This document shows positions 18,129 to 27,354 of a stretch of DNA of 64,000 nucleotides, piece after piece. Positions within the stretch are counted from its first letter, which is position 1, and every line of letters starts with the position of its first letter. The position numbers and the translations under genes are program-made. Source of the DNA: Halorussus rarus. Lineage in GTDB: Archaea; Halobacteriota; Halobacteria; Halobacteriales; Haladaptataceae. The DNA is taken from NCBI RefSeq assembly GCF_003369835.1, contig NZ_QPMJ01000001.1, positions 992,001 to 1,056,000 of the forward strand. Reading direction: 5' to 3'. The notes beneath the pieces are model-generated. The model saw only the letters and a program-made list of their open reading frames with translations. It had not been told where the DNA came from and did not search any database.

Positions 18129-19133
18129 TTACCGATTCGGCGCGAGCGCGTCGAGGGTCGCCTCCAGTTCGTCCTGCTCGGCGCCGCGGGGGAACGACAC
18201 CGCGACCCGGTCGACGCCGTCGATGGCCTCGAACTTGTCCAACTGGTCGCGGGCCTCCTCGGGCGTGCCGACCGCGCCGAGCTCCTCGAGCAGGTCGTCG
18301 TCGATGGCGTCGAGCGCGGCCTCCCGGTCGCCGTTCCCCCAGGCCGACGCGACCGTCTCGGCGGTCTCCTCGTACCCCTGCCGGGAGAGGGCGTTCCGGT
18401 AGAACGTCCCCATCGCCCCGACGTAGAACGCGAGGTGCTGGCGCGCGAGGCTCCGGGCGCGCTCGCCGTCCGCCGAGACGGCGCAGGTGATCGAGAGCGT
18501 GACCCGCACGTCGTCGGGGTCGCGGTCGCCGAGTTCGGCGCCCCGCCGGAGGTCCTCCATCCGGTCGCGCACCCCGTCGGGCGTGAGCATCAGGGCGTGC
18601 CAGCCGTCGGCGAACCGGCCGGCGAGTTCGACCGACTTCGGGCCCATCCCGGCGGCGTCGACAGCCACCGGAGTCTCGGGTGGGTCACAGCGCAGCCGAA
18701 AGCCCCCGAGGGTGAAGATGTCGCCCGCGTAGTTGACGGTCTCTCCAGAGAGCACCTTCCGGACGATGTCGACGTACTCGCGGGTCCGCCGGAGGGGCTC
18801 GTCGAAACTCTGGCCGTGCCAGCCCTCGATGACGGCGGGACCCGACGGACCGATGCCGAGGCGCATCCGGCCGCCCGAGAGCTCCTGAAGCGTCGCGGCG
18901 GTCTGGCCCACGAGCGCGGGCGACCGCGAGTAGACGTTGAGGATCGAGGGGCCGATGCCGATGTCGTCGGTGCGCTCGGCGATGGCCGCGAGGACGGTCG
19001 AGGCGTCCCGACCCCACGTCTCGGGGAGCCACGCCCGGCGGTAGCCCCTCTCCTCGGCCAGTTGGGCGAGCGAGACCACGTCGTCGATGCTCGGTCGGGC
19101 GGCGACCGGCAGGTGGACGGTTCGGTCGGTCAT
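18129..19133 (-). CDS. LLM-class F420-dependent oxidoreductase
   Basis: A 334-residue luciferase-like monooxygenase/F420-reductase family protein with a TIM-barrel fold, similar to methylene-tetrahydromethanopterin reductase (Mer). Conserved segments include LAQLAEERGYRRAWLPETWGRD, GGRMRLGIGPSGP and VAVDAAGMGPKSVELAGRFADGW. Haloarchaea use coenzyme F420, so a hydride transfer to or from F420 is likely; the substrate is unknown. The ATG at 19133 (MTDRTVHLPVA) is chosen over an earlier one at 19160 because it gives the usual family start. Confidence 0.85.
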   Translation of the reverse strand: MTDRTVHLPVAARPSIDDVVSLAQLAEERGYRRAWLPETWGRDASTVLAAIAERTDDIGIGPSILNVYSRSPALVGQTAATLQELSGGRMRLGIGPSGPAVIEGWHGQSFDEPLRRTREYVDIVRKVLSGETVNYAGDIFTLGGFRLRCDPPETPVAVDAAGMGPKSVELAGRFADGWHALMLTPDGVRDRMEDLRRGAELGDRDPDDVRVTLSITCAVSADGERARSLARQHLAFYVGAMGTFYRNALSRQGYEETAETVASAWGNGDREAALDAIDDDLLEELGAVGTPEEARDQLDKFEAIDGVDRVAVSFPRGAEQDELEATLDALAPNR

Positions 19134-19321
19134 GGCCGAGACCACGCAGGCGTCCACCATAGTTCCCGTGCCAACTCCGAGGACCGGAAACGGGGTTCAT
19201 CGAGACCGCGGTTTGGAATTGATGGCGCGCCGTCGTACCGGCGTCCTCAGACGCGCCTCGCCGCCTCACGTCCCGGGACTCTGCAGAAGATTAACGGGAC
19301 CGCCCCGAGACCTCCGAATCG

Positions 19322-19957
19322 ATGAGCGACGACACGCCGGCAGAGCGGGTGCGCGAGCTGCTGGCCCGGTTCCGGGACAGCGACCACGCCGCGGTCGCGC
19401 TCCTCCGCGAAACCGCACAGAGCGCCCTCCTCGTCGGCCTGCTCGCCCTGGTGGTGTTCGGCGCGAGCGGCGTCTGGCCGCCGATGGTCGCGGTCGAGAG
19501 CGGGAGCATGGAACCCCACATGCAGCGTGGCGACCTGGTGTTCGTGATGGACGAACGCCGGCTGGCGCCCGGCGCCGCGACCGGCGGGACCGGCGTCGTG
19601 ACCCACCGGAACGCCGAGGAGGCGGGCTATCGGAAACTCGGGGACTACGGGGACGTAATCATCTATCGACCGGACGGGAGCACGTCCGAGACGCCGATCA
19701 TCCATCGGGCGCGGTTCTGGGTGAACGACTCGGAGAACTGGTACGACGAGGCCGACCCGGAGTACCTGCCCGGCGACAGCTGCGCAGAGGTCCGGAGCTG
19801 CCCGGCCCCGAACGCCGGGTTCGTGACGCTGGGCGACGCCAACCCGTACTACGACCAGGCGGTCGGCCGGAGCCGGCCGGTCCGGCCCTCGTGGATCCGG
19901 GCCACCGCCGAGGTGCGGGTGCCGTTCCTGGGCCACCTCCGTCTCGCGCTGCGCTGA
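19322..19957 (+). CDS. Signal peptidase I, archaeal (S26B) type
   Basis: A 211-residue membrane-bound serine peptidase that removes Sec signal peptides outside the cytoplasmic membrane. A single N-terminal helix (about 31-52) precedes the catalytic Ser62 in ESGSMEP. The general base is His in PIIHRA, as in ER/archaeal Sec11-type enzymes, rather than the Lys of bacterial Lep. The conserved GDANPYYD aspartate motif follows. A TATA-like GATTAACG lies around 19288. Confidence 0.9.
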   Translation: MSDDTPAERVRELLARFRDSDHAAVALLRETAQSALLVGLLALVVFGASGVWPPMVAVESGSMEPHMQRGDLVFVMDERRLAPGAATGGTGVVTHRNAEEAGYRKLGDYGDVIIYRPDGSTSETPIIHRARFWVNDSENWYDEADPEYLPGDSCAEVRSCPAPNAGFVTLGDANPYYDQAVGRSRPVRPSWIRATAEVRVPFLGHLRLALR

Positions 19958-20054
19958 GGACCGCACACGTAATCGATACCAGTTACAATCTTCCCTCACG
20001 AGGCGAATTCCGGTTTCTGAGTAAATCTAAGTCGGTTACGACCGAACCCCGAAC

Positions 20055-21185
20055 ATGGATCTCCCGGTCGTGAGCGCGGCGGGGCGGCGGCTCGAGTTCT
20101 CCGCCAGCGAGGTGACCGGCGCCGTCGGCGACTCGGTGACGGTGCTCCCGGTCGTGGTCGCGGTGTCGACCCTGACCGACCTCCGGCTACCGGTCCTGCT
20201 GCTCTGGTTCGGCGCGTTCCAGGCGGTCTGGGGGCTGCGGTACGGCGCGCCGGTCTCGGTCGAGCCCATGAAGGCCCTCGCGGCGCTGGTCATCGCCGGT
20301 TCGCTGACGGTGCCGGAGCTCGCTGCCGCGGGGACGCTGGCCGGCGGCGTCCTGCTCGCACTAGGTGCCGCGGGCGCGCTGGGTGCGCTCGCCGACCGCA
20401 TCGACCCCGCCGTCATCCGCGGGGTCCAGTTGGCGGTCGCGCTCGTCCTCGCCCGGACCGGTCTCGAACTCGGCGCCGGCGCGCCGGCGACGGCGCTCGC
20501 GGCCGCGCTGGTCGGCGGCGCGGTCGTCGCGCTCGGCTTCCGGCGGGCCAGCGCGCTGGTCGTGCTCGCGTTCGGCGTCCTGCTCGCCGGGTTCGAGACG
20601 GGGCTGCCCGGGTTCGCGGTACCGGACCTGGCGGTCGGGGCCGTCGGATTCGCGCCCCTGTCGACCCACTTCACACCGACCGGCGACGCGCTCGCCGCCG
20701 CGGGGGCGCAGCTCGCGATGACGATCGGCAACGCCGCGGTCGCGACCTCGCTGCTGCTGAGCGACCTCTACGACGCCGACGTCTCGCCCGACAAGCTCGC
20801 GACGAGCATGGGGGCGATGAACCTGCTGGCGGTCCCGCTGGGCGCGCTCCCGATGTGCCACGGGAGCGGCGGCGTCGCCGGCAAGCACGCCTTCGGCGCG
20901 CGGACCGCGGGCGCGAACCTGGTGCTCGGGGTTCTCTACGCCGTGGCGGCGCTCGGCGCGGCCGACCTCGTCGCGGCGTTCCCGATGGCGGCGCTCGGTA
21001 TCGTGCTCGCGCTGGTCAGCGTCGAACTCGGCCGGGCGAGCCTCGACACCGACTCGCCGGCGCTGACCGCGGGCGTCGGCGTGCTCGGCGTCGCGACGAA
21101 CGTCGGACTGGCGTTCGTCGCCGGCATCGCGGCGTCGGCGGTGGTGGCGCGGTTCGGCGGCGACGACACCACTCGGCGGCGATGA
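20055..21185 (+). CDS. MOT1-type molybdate/sulfate transporter
   Basis: A 376-residue protein with about ten membrane helices, of the molybdate transporter (MOT1/SulP-related) family. The N-terminal EVTGAVGDSVTVLPVVVA and the C-terminal PMCHGSGGVAGKHAFGARTAGA match the two MOT1 signatures, and APVSVEPMKAL lies between them. It probably imports molybdate or tungstate by secondary transport. A TATA-like AAATCTAA lies about 27 nt before the ATG. Confidence 0.85.
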   Translation: MDLPVVSAAGRRLEFSASEVTGAVGDSVTVLPVVVAVSTLTDLRLPVLLLWFGAFQAVWGLRYGAPVSVEPMKALAALVIAGSLTVPELAAAGTLAGGVLLALGAAGALGALADRIDPAVIRGVQLAVALVLARTGLELGAGAPATALAAALVGGAVVALGFRRASALVVLAFGVLLAGFETGLPGFAVPDLAVGAVGFAPLSTHFTPTGDALAAAGAQLAMTIGNAAVATSLLLSDLYDADVSPDKLATSMGAMNLLAVPLGALPMCHGSGGVAGKHAFGARTAGANLVLGVLYAVAALGAADLVAAFPMAALGIVLALVSVELGRASLDTDSPALTAGVGVLGVATNVGLAFVAGIAASAVVARFGGDDTTRRR

Positions 21186-21270
21186 CACCACTCGGCCGCG
21201 GTGGTTCGCGACGACTGACGCGGCCGGACCCGGACCAAGCTATAACACCCCACACCGCCTCCGAGGAACC

Positions 21271-22482
21271 ATGGACGAGCCTTCCGAGCCCTTCGGCCCG
21301 AATCGCCAGCGCGAGGTGTACGCCAGCGGGATGCTCGCCGACCAGCGCCCCGACCTCCCCACCGACCCCGACGACCTCCGCGAGGAGGCCATGGACGCCC
21401 TCTCGGAGGAGGCCTACGCCTACGTCGTCGGGAGCGCGGGCGGCGAGGACACCGCCGACCGGAACCGCGAGGCGTTCCGGCGGTGGCGCATCGTCCCGCG
21501 GATGCTGCGGGACGTTGCCGAGCGCGACCTCTCGGTCGAACTGCTGGGGCAGGAGCTGCCGGTGCCGGTGGCCCTCGCGCCGGTCGGCGTCCAGTCAATC
21601 ATCCACGAGGGCGGCGAGCTGGCCAGCGCGCGGGCCGCCGCGGACGTCGGCGTCCCGTTCGTCTCCAGTTCGGCGGCGTCGGCCACGATGGAGGACGTCG
21701 CGGCCGAACTCGGCGACGCGACCGGGTGGTTCCAGCTCTACCCGAGCAAGGACCCCGACGTGACCGCCAGCTTCGTCGAGCGCGCCGAGGACGCGGGCTA
21801 CGAGGCCATCGTCATCACGCTCGACACGCCGACGATGGGGTGGCGCGAGCGCGACGTGGCCAACGCCTACCTGCCGTTCCTCGACGGCGAGGGCGTGGCG
21901 AACTACCTCTCGGACCCGGCGTTCCGCGAAACGCTTTCCGCGCCGCCCGAGGAGGACGAGCGGGCTGCCCTCTGGCAGTTCATCGAGCAGTTCGGCGACC
22001 TCTCGATGGACTGGGAGACGGTCGACGCGGTCGTCGAGCAGACGGACCTGCCCGTGGTCCTGAAGGGCATCCTGCACCCGGAGGACGCCCGCGAGGCGGT
22101 GCGGCGCGGGGTCGACGGCGTCGTCGTCTCGAACCACGGCGGCCGGCAGGTCGACGGCGCAATCTCCGCCATCGAGGCACTCCCGGACGTTGTGGAGGCC
22201 GTCGAAGACGAGCGCGCGCTGGACGACGACGATGACTTCGCGGTCCTGTTCGACAGCGGGATTCGCCGGGGGGCGGACGCCGTCAAGGCCCTCGCGCTCG
22301 GCGCGGACGCCGTGCTACTCGGACGCCCTTACGTGTATGGGCTGGCCATCGACGGCGAGGCCGGCGTCCGGGAGGTCGTCCGGAACTTCTTGGCGGACCT
22401 CGACCTGACGCTGGCGCTGTCGGGCCGGGACTCGGTCGCGGAACTGGACGAGTCGGTGCTGGCCGACGGGGGCCGGACGTAA
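21271..22482 (+). CDS. FMN-dependent alpha-hydroxyacid oxidase family enzyme
   Basis: A 403-residue member of the lactate oxidase / lactate 2-monooxygenase family. Conserved points: ALAPVGVQSIIHEGGE and FVSSSAASATMED in the FMN barrel, WFQLYPSKD, VVLKGILHPEDA with the catalytic-site Lys, VVSNHGGRQVDGA with the catalytic His, and FDSGIRRGADAVKALALGADAVLLGRPYVYG. The enzyme oxidises a 2-hydroxyacid such as lactate. A TATA-like GCTATAAC at 21239-21246 gives a leaderless start. Confidence 0.9.
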   Translation: MDEPSEPFGPNRQREVYASGMLADQRPDLPTDPDDLREEAMDALSEEAYAYVVGSAGGEDTADRNREAFRRWRIVPRMLRDVAERDLSVELLGQELPVPVALAPVGVQSIIHEGGELASARAAADVGVPFVSSSAASATMEDVAAELGDATGWFQLYPSKDPDVTASFVERAEDAGYEAIVITLDTPTMGWRERDVANAYLPFLDGEGVANYLSDPAFRETLSAPPEEDERAALWQFIEQFGDLSMDWETVDAVVEQTDLPVVLKGILHPEDAREAVRRGVDGVVVSNHGGRQVDGAISAIEALPDVVEAVEDERALDDDDDFAVLFDSGIRRGADAVKALALGADAVLLGRPYVYGLAIDGEAGVREVVRNFLADLDLTLALSGRDSVAELDESVLADGGRT

Positions 22483-22560
22483 CGCCCGGCGAGGGGGGTG
22501 GCGGTGGGTTCGAACGCTCGGAGGCGGAACTTTCCGCCGGTGAGTCGGAAACCATACACA

Positions 22561-22570
22561 ACAATTTATG
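22561..22570 (+). promoter_or_regulatory. TATA-like box of the binding-protein gene
   Basis: ACAATTTATG lies about 28-30 nt before the ATG at 22598. This spacing fits a leaderless transcript and selects that ATG rather than the in-frame ATG at 22568, which overlaps the box itself. Confidence 0.6.
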
Positions 22571-22597
22571 CCACTCGTTATCGTTTCTCACTCCGAG

Positions 22598-23920
22598 ATG
22601 TCAGGGAATTGGAGAACGACGCGGCGGAATTACGTGAAAGCGACGGTTGCGGGGGTGGCCGGGATGACCGGGCTGTCGGCGTCGGCGGGCGCACGGCAGG
22701 GCGGCCCCATCCCGATGGGGTCGATCCTCCCCATCACCGGGAGTCTGAGTGCGTACGGGAGCGGAATGCAAGAAGCGGTGAACCTCGCGGTACAGGACGT
22801 CAACGACGCGGGCGGGCCGCTGGACCGCCAGATCAACATGACCAACACCGATAGTCAGACTCAGCCATCGCGCGCCATCCAGCGGTACAACTCGCTGGTC
22901 AACGAGCAGAACATCATCGGGTTCGTCGGCGCCGCCTCCAGCGGCGTCTCGGTCCCGCTCGCCCAGAACGTCGCCGCCGACCGGGTCATGCAGGTCAGCC
23001 ACGCCAGCACCACGCCGTCGCTCGCCGAGATCGGTTACAACCAGGACGAGTCGGTCAAGTACTTCGGGCGGACCGCGCCCAACGACGCCCAGCAGGGCAT
23101 CCTGATGGGGCGGATCCTGAACAAGTCCGACTACATCGGCGCGGACAGGGTCGCGTTCCTCTACGTCAACAACCCCTACGGCGAGGGGCTGGCAGAGAAG
23201 GCGAGGGCCGCCTTCGACGGCGAGACGGTCGGGATGGTCGGCTACGACCAGCGGACCACCGACTACACCTCGACGCTGGATTCGGTGTTCCGGAACGACC
23301 CGGACGCGGTCGGCTTCGTGGGCTACCCCGGTAACGGTCGGACCATCCTCCAGCAGTGGCAGCGCGGCGGCTACGGGGGCGAGTGGGTCTCTTCGGAGGG
23401 CATCAACAGCCCCGAGTTCTGGCGGGAGCTCTCGGACATCACCGACGGGTTCTACGTCACCTCGCCCGACCCCGAGGGGACCCGGGGCGGACAGCAGTTC
23501 GAGGAGCGGATCGGGCAGCAGAACACACTGTTCGCGCCCCACGCCTACGACGCCGTAGTGCTCCAGGCACTGGCCATCCAGCGCGCCGGCGAGGCCACCG
23601 GCACTGCCATCGCGGAGAACATCCGCGCGGTGTCGCGACCCGCGGAGGGAGCGAGTCCGACGACAACCACTGCCGCGACCACCCCCGACGGAGGCGACGG
23701 TGGCGGCCAGCAGGGCGACGTCGTCACGGTCGGCGAGTTCCAGAGAGCCAAAGAGCTGCTCGCGAACGGCCGGGACGTCAACTACCAGGGCGCGTCGAGC
23801 CCCGTCGACCTCAACGAATCGCTCGAACCGCTCAATCAGTACACCATCATGCAGGTCCGGCAGGGGGAGACGGAGGTGCTCGAGACGGTGCCCCGGTCGT
23901 TCTTCGAGGGGAAGCTCTGA
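22598..23920 (+). CDS. ABC substrate-binding protein (Leu/Ile/Val type)
   Basis: A 440-residue type I periplasmic binding protein of the branched-chain amino acid/amide family. A Tat-type signal is present: RR in the first dozen residues (TTRRNYVK) followed by a hydrophobic stretch to about residue 35. The mature part has GSILPITGSLSAYGSGM, a classic LivJ start, and VAFLYVNNPYGEGLAEKA. A Thr/Gly-rich insertion near 355-375 looks like a flexible loop. No permease or ATPase genes are near. The next gene starts 6 nt after the stop, so it is co-transcribed with a flavoenzyme. Confidence 0.88.
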   Translation: MSGNWRTTRRNYVKATVAGVAGMTGLSASAGARQGGPIPMGSILPITGSLSAYGSGMQEAVNLAVQDVNDAGGPLDRQINMTNTDSQTQPSRAIQRYNSLVNEQNIIGFVGAASSGVSVPLAQNVAADRVMQVSHASTTPSLAEIGYNQDESVKYFGRTAPNDAQQGILMGRILNKSDYIGADRVAFLYVNNPYGEGLAEKARAAFDGETVGMVGYDQRTTDYTSTLDSVFRNDPDAVGFVGYPGNGRTILQQWQRGGYGGEWVSSEGINSPEFWRELSDITDGFYVTSPDPEGTRGGQQFEERIGQQNTLFAPHAYDAVVLQALAIQRAGEATGTAIAENIRAVSRPAEGASPTTTTAATTPDGGDGGGQQGDVVTVGEFQRAKELLANGRDVNYQGASSPVDLNESLEPLNQYTIMQVRQGETEVLETVPRSFFEGKL

Positions 23921-23926
23921 ACCCGC

Positions 23927-25126
23927 ATGAGCACCGGCCCAACCCTCCCCGGACGGTCCGACGTGGTCGTGGTCGGCGGCGGCATCGTCGGCACGAGCGC
24001 CGCGTACTTCCTCGCGACCGAAACCGACCGCGACGTGACCCTCGTCGAGAAGGGGGCAATCGCATCGGGGTCGACCGGCGACTCGTCGGCCATCCTCCGG
24101 CACCACTACGGTCCCCAGGAACAGTACTCGCGGATGGCGTGGTGGAGCCACCAGTTCTACCGGCGGTTCGAGGCCGAGACCGGCGAGGTGATCGCGCACG
24201 AGGACAACCCCCTCGTCAGGTTCGGTGTCGAAGGCGAACCGAGCGGCGACTACGCCGAGGCGGGCTACGACGTGCTCTCGTCACTCGACGTGCCCGTCAG
24301 CCGCTACGACCGCGAGGAGGCCGAGGAGCAGTATCCGATGCTGGGGTTCGACGAGTACGACTTCGCGGTCAGCGACGACGCCGCGAGCTACTCCGACGGC
24401 ACCGACGCCGCGAACGGTTTCGCGCGAGCGGCGGCCCGCGAGGGTGCGACAGTCGTGACCGGCGTCGAAGTCGAGGAGATCGCCGCGGCCGACGGGGCAG
24501 TCGCCGGTGTCGAGACGAGCGACGGGCGCGTCGACTGTGACGACGCCGTACTGGCGGCCGGTCCGTGGACGCCCCGACTCGCCGAGACGGTCGGCGTCGA
24601 GGTGCCGGTGACCGTCACCCGCGAGCAGGTCGTCGTCCTCGACCCGCCCGAGGAGTACGCCGAGACGTATCCCGACCTCACGCCGACGACCGCGCTGCCC
24701 GGCGGCGAGTGGTACGTCCGGCCGGACTTCGGCGGCGGGATTCTGGTCGCGACCCACCACACCGGCGACGAGGTCGACCCGGACACGTACGACCGGAAAC
24801 CCGACGAGGAGACGCTGCTCGACCTCGTCGGCGCGCTTGACGAAGTCCTGCCGGGGCTGGGAGACGCCGAGATCGCCGGTCGGTATTGCGGCGTCTACTC
24901 GACGACGCCGGACCACGACTTCGTCGTCGACCAGGTTGGCCCCGAGGGCTGTTATCTGGCTTGCGGGTTCTCCGGCCACGGGTTCAAACACGGTCCGGCG
25001 GTCGGCAAGATGCTGACCGACCTCCTGACCCGAGGCGACACCGACATGGCGGACGCGGCGTTCTTCTCGCTCGACCGGTTCGACGACGACCCGGCGGGAC
25101 ACGGCCTGCCGGAGGACCTTGCCTGA
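23927..25126 (+). CDS. DAO-family FAD-dependent oxidoreductase
   Basis: A 399-residue D-amino acid oxidase/sarcosine oxidase-type protein. The Rossmann motif VVVVGGGIVGTSAAYFLA (about 13-30) binds FAD, and the C-terminal segment YLACGFSGHGFKHGPAVGKM is the conserved second flavin-binding segment of sarcosine oxidase beta/glycine oxidase relatives. It would oxidise an amine of a small amino acid or N-methyl amino acid. Being 6 nt downstream of an amino-acid-type binding protein suggests that the two handle the same substrate; this is inference. Confidence 0.88.
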   Translation: MSTGPTLPGRSDVVVVGGGIVGTSAAYFLATETDRDVTLVEKGAIASGSTGDSSAILRHHYGPQEQYSRMAWWSHQFYRRFEAETGEVIAHEDNPLVRFGVEGEPSGDYAEAGYDVLSSLDVPVSRYDREEAEEQYPMLGFDEYDFAVSDDAASYSDGTDAANGFARAAAREGATVVTGVEVEEIAAADGAVAGVETSDGRVDCDDAVLAAGPWTPRLAETVGVEVPVTVTREQVVVLDPPEEYAETYPDLTPTTALPGGEWYVRPDFGGGILVATHHTGDEVDPDTYDRKPDEETLLDLVGALDEVLPGLGDAEIAGRYCGVYSTTPDHDFVVDQVGPEGCYLACGFSGHGFKHGPAVGKMLTDLLTRGDTDMADAAFFSLDRFDDDPAGHGLPEDLA

Positions 25127-25221
25127 GCGGCCGGAGCGTGCCGCGAGCCCCTCCCTCGAGACGGCACGGTCGGGTCCGACGCGTGCCCGGGTTTCACGGA
25201 ACCCTGGTCCGTAGCCGCCGT

Positions 25222-26658
25222 ATGAACCTCCACTGGCACCGCCGGGACCTCCGGGTCGCTGACAACCGCGCGCTGGCCGAGGCCGCATCGGACGGCGCGG
25301 CCGTACTGCCTGTCTTCGTTCTGGACCCGGAGGTGCTCGCTCACGCCGGACCGCCCAGAGTGGCGTTCCTGCTCGACGCCCTCCGGTCGCTCCGCGCGGA
25401 CTATCGGGAACTGGGCGGCGACCTGCTCGTGACCCGGGGCGACCCCCGCGAGGAACTCCCACGCATCGCGGCAGAGCGCGACGCCGGAACCGTCTACTGG
25501 AACCGCGACTACTCCGGCCTGGCCCGCGAGCGGGACGGCGAGGTTCGACTCGCGCTCGACGACGCCGGGATTCCGCGGGCGGCGTACCACGACGAACTCC
25601 TCCACGAGCCCGGCAGCATCCGGACGAACGCGGGCGAGCACTACTCGGTGTTCAGCTACTTCTGGAAGAAGTGGCGCGACCGCGAGAAGGACGCCCCGGT
25701 CGACCCTCCGGCCGAGGGACGGGTCGCGACGCCCGACCGCTCCGAACTCCCGACGCTCGCCGACCTCGCGGTCGACGACCCCGAGGCCGAGATTCCCGCG
25801 GCGGGAACCGCTGCCGGCCGCGAGCGCCTCCGGTCGTTCTGCGACGAAGCCGTCTTCCGGTACGCCGAGGACCGCGACCACCCCGCCAGGGACGCCACCT
25901 CGCGGCTCTCGGTCCATCTCAAGTGGGGCACGGTCGGGGTTCGGGAGGTCTGGCGGGCGACCGAGGAGGCGATGGCGCGGGCGGACGGCGACCCCGACGA
26001 CGACGGCGGGGATGCCGGCGAGCCGAGCGAGGCTGCGTCCGTTCGAGAGTATCAGCGGCAACTCGCGTGGCGGGAGTTATACGCCCACGTGCTCGCGGCC
26101 CGCCCCGAGGTGGTGAGTCGGAACTACCGCGGGTACGAGAACGAGATCGGGTGGCGCGAGGACGAGACCGCCCTGCAGGCGTGGAAAGACGGTCGGACCG
26201 GCTACCCCATCGTGGACGCCGCGATGCGCCAGCTCCGGGCAGAAGCGTGGATGCACAACCGCCTCCGGATGGTCGTCGCCTCGTTCCTCACGAAGGACCT
26301 CCTGCTCGACTGGCGCGAGGGGTACGACTGGTTCCGCGAGAGGCTGGCGGACCACGATCCCGCGAACGACGCCGGCGGCTGGCAGTGGGCCGCCTCGACC
26401 GGGACCGACGCCCAGCCGTACTTCCGGGTGTTCAACCCGATGACGCAGGGCGAGCGGTACGACCCCGACGCCGAGTTCGTCCGGGAGTACGTCCCCGAGC
26501 TCCGGGATGCGAGCCCCGAGCAGGTCCACAGTTGGCACGAACTCGACGCCGCCGAGCGCGATCGAATCGCACCGGACTACCCCGCGCCGATAGTCGACCA
26601 CGCCGAGCGCCGCGAGGAGGCCATCGCGATGTTCGAGCGCGCCCGCGGCGACGAATAG
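25222..26658 (+). CDS. phr2: Deoxyribodipyrimidine photolyase
   Basis: A 478-residue class I photolyase/cryptochrome-family protein that repairs cyclobutane pyrimidine dimers with blue light. The N-terminal photolyase domain starts with MNLHWHRRDLRVADN. The FAD-binding helical domain has ARDATSRLSVHLKWGTV, the WRELYAHV segment, GYPIVDAAMRQL and HNRLRMVVASFLTKDL, then GWQWAASTGTDAQPYFRVFNP. It closely resembles haloarchaeal Phr2. Strong solar exposure of brine habitats explains its conservation. Confidence 0.95.
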   Translation: MNLHWHRRDLRVADNRALAEAASDGAAVLPVFVLDPEVLAHAGPPRVAFLLDALRSLRADYRELGGDLLVTRGDPREELPRIAAERDAGTVYWNRDYSGLARERDGEVRLALDDAGIPRAAYHDELLHEPGSIRTNAGEHYSVFSYFWKKWRDREKDAPVDPPAEGRVATPDRSELPTLADLAVDDPEAEIPAAGTAAGRERLRSFCDEAVFRYAEDRDHPARDATSRLSVHLKWGTVGVREVWRATEEAMARADGDPDDDGGDAGEPSEAASVREYQRQLAWRELYAHVLAARPEVVSRNYRGYENEIGWREDETALQAWKDGRTGYPIVDAAMRQLRAEAWMHNRLRMVVASFLTKDLLLDWREGYDWFRERLADHDPANDAGGWQWAASTGTDAQPYFRVFNPMTQGERYDPDAEFVREYVPELRDASPEQVHSWHELDAAERDRIAPDYPAPIVDHAERREEAIAMFERARGDE

Positions 26659-26678
26659 CCAGTCGCTGGAGCTACCGC

Positions 26679-27203
26679 TTACTCGCCGAAGGGGTCCTCG
26701 AAGTCGTTCCGGATGAAGTACCGGACCCAGTTGCCGTAGGTCCGGTCGGCGGGGTGGTCTGCGACCTGCTCGTACCGGACGACGCCGTCGGTGTCGACGA
26801 CGTAGGTCCCCGCGACGCCGGTCAGCCCGTGGCTGGTCTGCTCGGTCCCGCTGTACCGCTCGGCGACCTCTCCCTCGGGGTCGGCGAGCAACTGGAAGTT
26901 GTAGTCGAAGCGGTCGCGCATCTCGACCAGTTCCGGCAGTTCGCTCGTCACGACCGGGAGGACGTCCACGCCCTCGTTGAAGCGCAGGTCCTCGTACACC
27001 CTGCCGAACGTCGCCAACTGCTCGGCGCAGAAGCTGCACCAGTGGCCGCGGTTTATCAGGATGACGGTCGACCCGGAGTCGAGCGTCTCTTCGAGCGATA
27101 CCTCGCCGCCGGACGTGCTTTCGAGGCTGAAGTCTGGCGCCTCGGAACCGTCGAGTGTCACGTCCGACCGGAGGGTAGCCAGTCCAAAGCGGTTTGCGAC
27201 CAC
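26679..27203 (-). CDS. Peroxiredoxin/thioredoxin-like protein
   Basis: A 174-residue AhpC/TSA-type thioredoxin-fold protein. EAPDFSLEST begins the fold, and the active site is HWCSFC with Cys56 and Cys59, a CxxC arrangement like thioredoxin or BCP/PrxQ-type proteins. The VTSELPELVEMRD and LTGVAGTYVVDTDGVVRYE segments complete the fold. No export signal is evident, so it is probably cytoplasmic. It is divergently oriented to the DsbA-like gene that follows. Confidence 0.8.
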   Translation of the reverse strand: MVANRFGLATLRSDVTLDGSEAPDFSLESTSGGEVSLEETLDSGSTVILINRGHWCSFCAEQLATFGRVYEDLRFNEGVDVLPVVTSELPELVEMRDRFDYNFQLLADPEGEVAERYSGTEQTSHGLTGVAGTYVVDTDGVVRYEQVADHPADRTYGNWVRYFIRNDFEDPFGE

Positions 27204-27354
27204 GGCGGAACCGGCCGCGCTCTGTGACGCGGAACGGAGCGGCGCGGGAGTCTACGTGGTCGACTCGTCCGACAGGTCGAACGATCAGGACGAGCGCCGA
27301 TTGCCGTTGCTGCGACCGAATAATGTATGAATCCCCCAATCACATACAAGAACG

